Source: Impatiens glandulifera (taxonomy: Eukaryota > Streptophyta > Magnoliopsida > Ericales > Balsaminaceae). Taken from it: a stretch of 64,000 nt of DNA. The stretch lies in contig NW_025919580.1 in assembly GCF_907164915.1 (NCBI RefSeq), positions 99,723 through 163,722 of the forward strand, written 5' to 3'. The position numbers and the translations under genes are program-made. The first letter of the stretch is position 1; every line of letters begins with the position of its first letter. Of the stretch, positions 55,473 to 64,000 are shown piece after piece. The notes below the pieces were generated by a model. That model saw nothing but the letters and a program-made list of their open reading frames with translations, had not been told where the DNA came from and did no database searches.

Positions 55473-55769
55473 GTAAGTGTTATACCATATGTTATTCTAT
55501 GACATTTAAAAATTATATATGTTCTTATACTTTCTCTTGTTCTTTTGAAGGCCGAAGAAGCTTTGAGTACATTGAGGATCAAATATTTATACAGAATTCT
55601 TATGTCTGAGCATAATGTCAATAGGTTTAAGTTAAAGAAGGCAATTAGATCAAGATTTTAGAGATTTGTATGTGTTATACGGAATTATACTTGTACAGTA
55701 ATTCTTATGTGTAACTGGACAATTGACATTAGTGTACTAATGTACTTTAAAGAATTATAACTTATAATT

Positions 55770-56415
55770 TATTGATGTTTGTTATGTCTTCTTATACCCA
55801 TATTTTTAAAATCAGAAACGAAGTTATCTTCGTAACTATATGTTTTCAAATTCATAAACGAAGCTATGTTCTTAACTATATATTTTCAAATTCAAAAACG
55901 AAGATATCTTCTTATGTCTTCTTGTACCCATATTTTTAAATTCAGAAACGAAGTTATCTTCGTAACTATATGGTTTCATATTCATAAACGAAGATATCTT
56001 CTTAACTACATGTTTTCAAATTCATAAACGAAGATATCTTCTTATGTCTTCTTGTAACCATATTTTTAAATTCAGAAACGAAGATATCTTCTTATGTCTT
56101 CTTGTACCCATATTTTTAAATTCATAAACGAAGATATCTTCGTAACTATATGTTTTTAAATTCATAAACGAAGATATCTTCTTAACTATATATTTTCAAA
56201 TTCATAAACGAAGATATCTTCTTATGTCTTCTTGGGTACAAGCCATATTTTTAAAATCATAAACAAAGATATCTTCTTATGTCTTCTTGGGTACAAGCCA
56301 TATTTTTAAAACCAGAAACGAAGATATCTTCGTAACTATATGTTATCAAATTCATAAACGAAGATATCTTCTTAACTATATGTTTTCAAATTCCTAAACG
56401 AAGATATCTTCACAA
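55770..56415 (+). repeat. Minisatellite with GAAGATATCTTC palindromes
   Basis: Units of about 40 bases, TTCATAAACGAAGATATCTTC plus TTAACTATATGTTTTCAAA or TTATGTCTTCTTGTACCCAT; about fifteen units. GAAGATATCTTC is a perfect 12-base palindrome. Sits just after the protease gene and shares the GAAG/CTTC theme with the dyads to its left and right. Confidence 0.85.
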
Positions 56416-56661
56416 CATGTAATGCCCCTACCGGAGTTATGTAAGGATGTGAATTCATGAATGAAAAATCATTTATTACATCAACTACTACTGATAAACA
56501 TCATCACTCTCACACCCTCACTCTCACTCTCACTCTCCACTCTCACTCTCACCTCTTTTTCTGTTTTGACTCTCTCCTTCACAAATCTCTCTCTACCGGT
56601 GTCTACACTAGATTCATTCTCTTCATTCATTTAGTGTAATACTCATAACTTGGAGGTAGAG
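56416..56661 (+). other. Leader region with CT microsatellite
   Basis: Holds a (CTCTCA)n-like CT-rich stretch (56505-56590), consistent with a plant 5' untranslated region, before an ATG at 56662. No clear TATA box within 150 bases was seen. Confidence 0.45.
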
Positions 56662-57813
56662 ATGGACCCAGACATGCTGGTTTTATCGCAGCAACAGTTG
56701 GAGCGATACTTAAGTGTAATCAACGATGACCCTATCCCTTTTAGTGTCTATCATGTAGATGAGATTCTACCTCTTTTACGAATAAACGTTCACAACGGAA
56801 TGATGGCCCACATGCAAAGCAGATGAAATACGTAGACTCATTCTTTTGTTATTGGGGAAATGCACATATGCCCGACGATTGAGGACTTTGCTTCAATCCT
56901 TAGGTGTGGGAGTCTTGCACTCATGATTTTGCCTGTCAATCATGAATCTAATATTGCATTCGAAATTTGCCAAAGCTTCTATGGAGGTACAATGTTTGAC
57001 GCTGTTTTGTTTACCCTCCAACATGGATTTCTCAATATGACAAACATAGACGAGTACATTCGGCGTGTCCAGGGAGCTGAGAGGACCATCAGCCACACAC
57101 AAAGCAAACTAGTCATGCTTGTGGTTCTTACTCTTTTTTTTGTGTCCGGCTGCAGGACGACGGCCTTCGGATAGGCTCCTGGAGGTAGTTCATGCACTGA
57201 TGGGAAATGCCCCAAACATGGCTAGCCTTGTACTTGCTAAGACATTACTTGGTCTTAACGAATTTGTCCCAGAGCAAATAACTATTCCCGCCGTGGATCA
57301 CCTTTGGTTCTTTACCTCTGGTTGTTAGACAAATTGCATTGGTTGCCACGTCCTTCAATTCCCTACCCTTCCTTTGCAAATCTGCAATTGCAAAGGGTCG
57401 CTGGAATCGTGCTTCAGAATTCTATTTCTGATATTCATCCAATTCGGTTCATTGTTCCGTGGTATCTCTTTAGTCAAATGATGTATGAGATGAGGGGTTC
57501 TCCATTCATCATTGTCTTGGGCCTGGAGGGAACTACCTCCTACTGCACAACTGTCATATATAGACAATTTGGCCTACGGAATCCCCTACCTTCGAATGGA
57601 CTGAATCCTCCGGAGGACTTGATGCATATTCCTCATCATCTTTACCCAGAGTACGCATCAATAATAGATAATTCTTTTACGGTTTCATTCCCCAATCGAT
57701 GGATCAATGCTGTGAACGAAGCAATTCAGTTATACATTCCACCCGTCATCGAACAAGAGGTCGTGTCGATGACAGGACCGATTGACGAGTCATCCTCTAA
57801 TGAATCAGACTAG
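56662..57813 (+). pseudogene. Decayed plant transposon-associated protein, DUF7745-like
   Basis: Frames joined by eye: MDPDMLVLSQQQLERYLSVI, MHICPTIEDFASILRCGSLA, FGGT-type FYGGTMFDAVLFTL, LVMLVVLTLFFVSGCR, a frameshift near 57160, DRLLEVVHALMGNAPNMASL, AKTLLGLNEF, a further shift near 57305, then PIRFIVPWYLFSQMMYEMRG, GLEGTTSYCTTVIYRQFGLR, and an acidic end (MTGPIDESSSNESD). The order, initial P-T-x-E-x-F-x-x-I-L, a hydrophobic helix, N-P-x-x-A-x-x-L-A-x-T-x-x-x-L and a P-W...L-G-x-x-G-x-x-x-Y-x-x-x-x-x-x-R-Q-x-G end, recalls DUF7745 proteins of plant transposons. At least three frame breaks. Identification is by memory of the pattern. Confidence 0.45.
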
Positions 57814-58697
57814 AGCTTAATTTATATTTTTGAACCGCTATTTGGTTGCTTAATCTGTGTAGTAATTATGTAAACGGATTATGAAATGTTTTTGTGTAGT
57901 AATTATATTCTGAAGTTATATAAATCGAATCATTATCGTTATGTTTGATTGCAATTTGGATGTCATTTTCAATTCAAACTACAATGTAAAACAACTAATG
58001 TGTTCATGTAAACCCCTTATAATGATATATCGAAGCGTTGTTCGCTTCATAACACCGTATCTAATCAGTAAATCGAACGAACATATCTTCGTTTGTTTGT
58101 TAGTGTATTACTTTTAACCAGGTGCTTGAAAACGAAGAATAATTCGCCTGATAATTTTATTTAAATAATATTGTATTTGTGACACGTTCATGTAAAACTC
58201 TAATGATTTTATGAACGAAGATTGATTCGCTTGTTAGTTTGTTTATTAAACCAACCAGTGTTAGGAAACGAAGTCCAATTCGCTTGTTATTAAGATTTGA
58301 CAACGACAACATTGAACGAATATGGATCCGCTTGTATAATAAATCCCATCCATGGTTAAATGATTGAAAAAGCGCCAAAACATTTTACATTACATGTCCC
58401 TTCAGCTTACAATTATGGCAATGATTGCAATTATGGGAAACGTATACTTAGCCAGAATTACATATTATAATACTTTCTTATTTATTCATTCGTTATTTTA
58501 TAAATGTTTAATGAAATCTGAATGAAAATATATATAACAAATATTTTTTATAATTTGATGAACAAAATTTCATTACAACGTTTCATAAACATTTCTACGT
58601 TTCATAAACATTTCTACATTATAACAATATTCATCTGCATCTCCATCTTCAATGCATCTCCATTGAAGCGACCACAGCGGATCTCTCACGCATAACT
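57814..58697. other. AT-rich non-coding region with cGAAG/TTCG words
   Basis: Contains CATGTAAACCCC at 58004, ATCGAAGCGTTGTTCGCTTC (58028) and ACGAAGATTGATTCGCTTG (58214), that is, decayed copies of the dyad repeats. No gene seen. Confidence 0.5.
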
Positions 58698-58844
58698 GTG
58701 GTCATACACCTGTTGAGTTATCTCTTGAGATGTTTTCCATCCCAAGGAATCTCCAAAAGCTGGCTCTTCCCATCAGCAATGGACACATATGATCTTCATT
58801 TAATCAGTAGTTTCTACTTGAAGTATGAAGAATTTGTAGTAACT

Positions 58845-58925
58845 GAAGATGTTTTCCACCAGTTGATCTTCATTGAAGAAGTTTTCCACCAGTTGATCTT
58901 CATTGAAGAAGTTTTCCACCACATA
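58845..58925 (+). repeat. 30-bp tandem repeat
   Basis: GTTTTCCACCAGTTGATCTTCATTGAAGAA is repeated two and a half times. It lies in a short open frame on both strands; the frames are explained by the 30-base (divisible by three) period and are not evidence of a gene. Confidence 0.85.
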
Positions 58926-59088
58926 GAATCTCCCAAAGGATAGATCCCAACAAAATATCTTAAACAAACACACACACTCTCAACAACAATGCTCATGCTC
59001 ACGAATTTCATGTGGACCAAGATTGTTTATGTAATTCCTACATTTATAGCAAATAGAAAAGTTTTTTTTTTAAAAAAAATTATATCTA

Positions 59089-61130
59089 TGCATTTAGAAA
59101 AAGTAAATTTCCCGTGATCAAATATCAAATCGAACCAGTTCGCAGTCCTTTTGTCACATCATTCATAAATTATATTTTATTATTGAAAAAGTAATAACAA
59201 TAGCATTTGTGTGTTTTTGTATAAAACCCCAAATTTTATCAAAATCACGCTCAATCTTCTAATCATAAAACAAATAATTCAATATTTTAATTAACATTAT
59301 ATTAAATAATAAATTATTTCTATATAAATAAAATTATATTTAATAAATAAGTATAAAATTATATTAAATATAATATTATTTTTATATGAATAAAATTATA
59401 TTAAATATAAATAAGATTTAAAATATATTTAATTAAAAAAATTCAATCGACGCGCCAAAACATTTTAATAACCCACAAATTACTAAAATTAACATGAATT
59501 TTATATTTCCGTTTATTAAATGCTAAATAAATTAATTAGAAATGACATGCAGCGAAGAAATCTTCGCTAAAATTACTTCATGTTTATGTTTTAATTTTTT
59601 TAAATTTTTATTTACGGGGATATGCATTTTCTAAAAAGTAAATTTCCCGTGATCATCAAATATCAAATCGGACCAGTCTGCAGTCCTTTTGACAGGACAC
59701 ATCATTCATAATATATATTTTATTAATGAAAAAGTAATCACAATACCATTAGGTGTTGTTTGATCTTTGTGTGTTTTTGTATGAAATCCCAAATTTTTTC
59801 AAAAACACGCTCAATCTTCTAATCAAAAATCAAATAATTTAATATTTTTATTACCATTATAGTATTTCTATATAAATAAAATTATATTTAATTTAATAAA
59901 TAAGTATAAAATTATATTAAATATAATATTATTTCTATATGAAGAAAATTATATTAAATATAAATAAGATTTAAAATATATTTAATTAAAAAAATTGAAT
60001 TGAAGCGTCAAAACATTTTAATAACCCACAAATTACCAAAATTAACATGAATTTTATATTTCCGTTTATTAAATATTAAATAAATTAATTGAAAATGACA
60101 TGCAGCGAAGAAATCTTCGCTAAAATTACTTCATGTTTATGTTTTAATTTTTTTTTAAATTTTTATTTACGAGGAGTCATTCAGGAGCGAAGAAATCTTT
60201 GCTCCATTCCTTTTTTACATGTCCTACATGTAAACCCCTCAACCAACTCATGAGAAGACCATTTGCTTTTAATGGAAATATATTTACCCTTGTATGTAAA
60301 GGCCAAAATTAACATGAATTTTATATTTCCATTTATTAAATATTAATTCAATTTATTAAAAATGACATGCAGCGAATAAATCTTCGCTCAAATTACTTGA
60401 AATTTATTTTTAATTTTCTAATGAAAATAATTTAGAGGAGATGATTTACAGCGAAGAATTCTTCGCCTCAATTATTTCTAACCTAGCGTTCATGTAAAAC
60501 CCCCTACTCTTTCATGAGAAGACCGTTTATCTCTCATATAAGTACACTGACGCATGTATGTAAAGACCAAAATTACCATGAAACTTATTTTTCCATTTAT
60601 TAAATATTAATGAAATTTATTGAAAATGACATGCAGCGAAGAAATCTTCGCTCAAATTACTTAAAACTTATTTTTTAATTTTTTACTTGAAACTTCATTC
60701 ATATTTTTAATTTATTAATGAAATATTTTTTTACGGGGATATGCATTTTCTTAAAGTAATCATCAAATATCAAATCGAACTAGTCTACAGTCTTTTTGAC
60801 AGGAAACATCATTCATAATTTATATATTGTTAATGAAAAAGTAAAAACAATACCATTAGGTGTTGTTTGATGTTTGTGTGTTTTTGTATAAAAACCCAAA
60901 ATTTCTTCAAATACACGCTCAATCTTCTAATCATAAATCAAATAATTCAATATTTTAATTAACATTATATTAAATATTAAATTATTCCTATATAAATAAA
61001 ATTATATTTAATACATAAGTGGAAAATTAAATTAAATATATTATTATTTATATATAAAGAAAAATATATTAAATATAATTAAGATTTAAATTATATTAAA
61101 TTAAAAAAATAAAATGAAGCGCCAAAACCT
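59089..61130 (+). repeat. Large tandem repeat of AT-rich and GCGAAG blocks
   Basis: ATGCATTT(AG/TCT)...AAGTAAATTTCCCGTGATC starts recur at 59089, 59622 and 60741. Each has ATCAAATCGAACCAGT, TTTGTGTGTTTTTGTAT, CACGCTCAATCTTCTAATCA, long A/T runs, then GCGCCAAAACATTTTAAT and ATGACATGCAGCGAAGAAATCTTCGCT. The 267-base unit of 50561-51835 recurs inside at 60227 and 60491. Same orientation as the left array, so these are direct, not inverted, flanks of the gene block. Confidence 0.8.
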
Positions 61131-61718
61131 TTTTGTCATGTCAATTCACCTGTCTTGTATGAAATAGTCTCAGTCTGTGTGAAACGCGTATACGATAAGT
61201 CATTTCAATTGCTACCATCCAATCAAATGTCAATCCTTCAGATTGTATTATATATGTTAGATTTGCTGATCGAAGATTTCTTTGCTTCTTCCGCATTTAA
61301 ACGCGAAGAGTTGCTCACCTTTTCGAATGTCTTTTTTTTCATAATGCTGAATCATATAAAATATTTCCTCAGCGAAGATATATTCGCACAATCCGGCGTT
61401 CAACGCGAATAATACTTCGCCTATTCGAGTATCTTTTATTTTCATAATGTTGAATTATATGTTAAATTTCATGAGCGAATAATGCTTCACCTCATATGAA
61501 GTTCATGAAAAACTACTTATTCATGTTTGTAAAAACCGAAACGGGCTCATAAAAATACATTCACACTGAGCACGTATTTAGAAAAAAAAAATATCTCAAG
61601 ACCGACTCCGACCGTTATACACCCATGTTACTCTGCTATTTGACCTAGCGTTGTCATCTCCGTTCGTTCGACTCCGAATCCATTTCTCTTCCGATTAGTA
61701 TCTTCTGTGGCTGCGAAA
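61131..61718 (+). other. Region before copy 2, with degraded dyads
   Basis: Contains GCGAAGATATATTCGC (61373), CGCGAATAATACTTCGCC (61403) and GCGAATAATGCTTC near 61475; otherwise no gene. Ends in CTCTTCCGATTAG leader sequence of copy 2. Confidence 0.45.
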
Positions 61719-64000
61719 ATGGTAAGAAGTGTTGATGGTTGCATGCGTGGGTCTTTTTCATTTGCTTATTTGAATTCGTTTGAATCTAAATGTGACTCTA
61801 TCATTTCAGAATCAGGATTCCGATAAGCAAATAGTTCCATATACTGAATCGACGACGGAAGTTAACACAATGAGGTAATTACGCTAATGTTAGAAAATGT
61901 ACATATTTGCTTATTTTTGAATTATGTAGTTCATCGAATTTTTGGAATAAACGTGTGCAACATGTTAATGTAGTGTTAAACAAAGGAAAAGAAAACCCGA
62001 AGCATCAGGCACGTCCACGACACCATTGGATATTCTGGCCACAGCTGCTAATGAAGCACTTAATGATAACCAGGTTAAGAAGAAAAGAAGAAAGACTCGT
62101 GACCCTGATGTTGATTTTAAGAGTGGAACCTCTCCATCGCGCCTTCATTACCTGGTTAACAGGTTATCCGGAGAACAGAAGGATGCTGTGAGGGACATAG
62201 GATTTGGTTCCCTTCTTTCACTGGGCATATCAAAATGCCATCTTGAATTCTCACGGTGCATTGTGAGTCTCTTCAATCCCAGAAGGAGGAGCATTGTCCT
62301 ACACAGTGGAGAGGAGATGCAGATTGATGAAGAGGATGTTCAATGTGTATTGAACATCCCTAGAGGGGAATTAGAAGTGGCAGAGTGTTTAGGAATTCGC
62401 ACGGACGACAATGAGTACAAGGACAATCTCACGGTGTGGAGAAGGAGATGGGGATTTGAGAACAGTGGAGGTCCTTCTACCTACAAAATGCCGGACAAAA
62501 TTCTACAGAATACAGTCGGAGACAGTAACTTCAAGATGGACTTCGTGGTGTTTGTGGAACCCAGTTTTTTGTTGACATCCCAAAATCCATAGTGCAGGTA
62601 TACCCAAACAACCTAGCAGTAATTCTGTAATTTCATTTAGAACTTCACTGTCATGTTAAATGATTTGAGGCACTCCTTTTTTATATACATATTCACAGTA
62701 CTGAAATCCCTACAGGATGTATATAAAATCAAAGACTACAACTGGTGCAAGTTTACTTTAGACGGACTAGTTGACAGTGTTTATAAGTGGAAAGAAAAAA
62801 AGACATCATATTTCCATGGACCATTAACGTTTCTTTTGGTGAGTGTAGAAATTTATTTGTTGTAGGTTCTAGCTTCATATTTTTTCCTTTAGTTTAACGT
62901 AGTATATATTTGTTTATGCTAATGTATCAGTTGTGCTACTTGGACCGGGTGGTTGAGTTCAAGGTAAACAGTCAGATCTCAAGGAATTTTCCTATTTTGG
63001 GATGCTGGGACGAGAAGAAGATGTACGACAGGGTTGATTATGAGGCTGCCCAGGGGGGTTTGGACATGGTAAGGTAGTTGCTCGCATAGCCATTCCGAAT
63101 GAGCAACCACCAATTCAACAAAATGTGGAGCCACCACTACCACAAGCTGGGGATGACATGACATCCAATCCAATCTTACTGAGCAGCCACCAATTCCACA
63201 AAATCTTGCATCATGTTTGAGGAAGGTTGCGGCCGCTGCAGACGAATTGGCACAAGGGGCTAAATATCTAAATGAGATGCACAAGATTAACGCAATGGAA
63301 CTTGTACAATCTGCCTTTGAGCCATTTTCCACTGTACTAAACTCCCATTCAATACTGAGGGAAGGCTTACAAAGGAGCTTGGACAAGACAAAGCATCAGC
63401 AACCAAGAGAAAAAGGCATTACCCCCAACACCGAAACTAACACCCAAGCCAAAGCCAACACCCTTCCTCCCAACACCCATGCCAACACCAAAGCCAACAC
63501 CACTCCAACAGCCCAAGCCAACAAGAACACCATAACCCCCACCACCGAAACCAACACCCAAGCCAAAGCCAACACCCTTCCTCCCAACACCCAAGCCAAC
63601 ACCAAAGCCGACACCACTCCAACAGCCCAAGCCAACAAGAACACCATAACCCCCAACACCGAAACCAACACCAAAACCACCACCACTCCAACCGCCCAAG
63701 CCAAAGCCAACACCCTTCCTCCCAGCACCCAACCGAACACCAAAGCCAACACCACTCCAACAGCCCAAGCCAACAAGAACACCATAACCCCCAACACCGA
63801 AACCAACACCCAAGCAAAAGCCAACACCCTTCCTCCCAACACCCAAGACAACACCCAAACCACCATCACTCCAACAGCTCAATCTAACAAGAACACCATC
63901 CTCCCAAAACAGAAACCAACACCAAAACCACAACCACTCCAACCGCCCAAGCCAAAACCAACACCATTCCTCCCAAAACAGAAACCAACACTAAAACCAC
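61719..64000 (+). pseudogene. Multi-exon gene of the plant-mobile/Ulp1 type, copy 2, runs off the window
   Basis: Exons by eye: ATG at 61719-61721 with donor GTAAGA, 61810-61874 (NQDSDKQIVPYTESTTEVNT), 61974-62597, about 62699-62838 and from 62931. Exon 3 reads DILATAANEALND, LHYLVNRLSGEQKDAVRDIG, FGSLLSLGISKCHLEFSRCI, GEEMQIDEEDVQCVLNIPRG and KMPDKILQNTVGDSNFKMDF, better preserved than copy 1; a TAG sits at 62590, three codons before the exon end. Exon 5 reads LCYLDRVVEFKVNSQISRNF and shifts frame in a GGGGGG run near 63055. Then a coiled stretch (VAAAADELAQGAKYLNEMHK) and a Thr/Asn/Pro-rich repeat. The protease end is beyond the window. Confidence 0.72.
63423..64000 (+). repeat. 114-bp coding-strand tandem repeat, Thr/Asn/Pro/Ala-rich
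   Basis: CCCCAACACCGAAAC starts at 63423, 63537, 63651 and 63789: steps 114, 114 and 138 bases, all multiples of three. The plus-strand frame in line with exon 5 of copy 2 stays open (TETNTQAKANTLPPNT, TTPTAQANKNT), so the repeat lies in the linker, at the same place as the 57-base repeat in copy 1, but is unrelated in sequence. Continues past the window. Confidence 0.8.

Larger units (their letters stand above)
51966..55661 (+). pseudogene. Multi-exon gene with plant-mobile-like domain and Ulp1/C48 protease, copy 1
   Basis: Approximate exons: 51966-52108 (MLENHGNNMEVD), about 52220-53028, 53103-53262, 53345-53563, 53649-54631, about 54708-54770, about 54775-54890, about 54960-55060, 55131-55472 and 55551-55661; GT-AG borders are visible at most. 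Exon 2 has IGFGSLLTLGVSTC and GEEILIDEDLVQLVMNLPRG, the domain typical of plant transposon Ulp1 genes. The protease exon keeps VVHARHFYLVC (His), IDILDN (Asp), NWQDNTNKKDCGVYL (Gln, Cys), the order of a SUMO-protease-type triad. Stops near 52615, 52635, 53380, 53752, 54528 and 54764 and a frameshift near 52835 make the gene a pseudogene. Such genes are often carried by Mutator-like elements. Confidence 0.75.

Noticed and set aside
58698..59020. Small frames on both strands over the 30-base repeat
   Set aside because: Explained by the repeat period; no domain.
50561..61130. Long terminal inverted repeats of a Mutator-like element
   Set aside because: The arrays left of copy 1 and left of copy 2 are in the same orientation, so they are direct repeats; no 9-base duplication or transposase was found.
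63367..63942. Long Gly/Val/Trp-rich open frames on the minus strand
   Set aside because: They are the complement of the 114-base repeat. The plus-strand frame is continuous with exon 5 of copy 2, and repeat periods divisible by three keep all frames open.

Overview
This window is a transposon-packed stretch of an angiosperm (probably eudicot) nuclear genome. The signs are Ty1/copia retroelements with initiator-Met tRNA primer sites, plant-type GT-AG introns, TATA boxes of plant spacing, AT-rich spacers and Ulp1-type genes of the kind carried by plant Mutator-like transposons. I see no ordinary single-copy host gene, no RNA gene and no CRISPR.

Layout. Bases 1-49892 are nested and abutting copia elements whose pol ends resemble the Sirevirus branch. 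Element E (plus strand, 1 to about 3383) is cut by the window start and joined head-to-head with element D (minus strand, about 3390-35641), so two 3' LTRs form a long inverted repeat at 2436-4336. Inside D lies element B (plus strand, 5905-28964, target duplication GCTCG). Inside the gag gene of B lies element A (plus strand, 7659-21638, target duplication AAGTG), and near the 3' end of B sits a truncated minus-strand element C (25275 to about 27358). Element F (minus strand, 35679-49892) abuts D. A, B and F are one family rich in AACCGG; C, D and E are a second family whose LTRs and spacers carry arrays of TTAGAC...GTCTAA dyads.

Both families carry extra genes between pol and the 3' LTR. 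Family 1 has three related genes (called acc1, acc2, acc3 here), most readable in A, each behind its own TATA box and short leader. Proteins acc1 and acc2 are intact in A although pol there has at least seven stops. No envelope-like signal peptide or membrane segment is visible, so they are not obvious env genes. Their shared domain has a core (x-G-x-x-h-x-[ST/D]-E-x-x-F/L-x-x-h-x-x-[LI]-P-x-x) that is also seen in the unrelated Ulp1-type genes further right.

Bases 49893-64000 are of another kind: two same-direction copies of a multi-exon gene with a plant-mobile-like N-terminal domain and, in copy 1, a C-terminal Ulp1/C48 cysteine protease (51966-55661; copy 2 from 61719 past the window end). 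Between them lie a minisatellite, a decayed gene resembling DUF7745-type plant transposon proteins (56662-57813) and AT-rich tandem arrays carrying GCGAAGA..TCTTCGC dyads. This looks like a Mutator-like or other DNA-transposon neighbourhood, but I see no transposase and cannot place its ends.

The idea most worth testing: each of the three element groups has its own short motif spread through its non-coding DNA and its own rapidly diverging accessory proteins, the arrangement known for VANC anti-silencing proteins of Arabidopsis VANDAL transposons. That function is inference; the motifs, promoters and paralogous genes can be seen directly.
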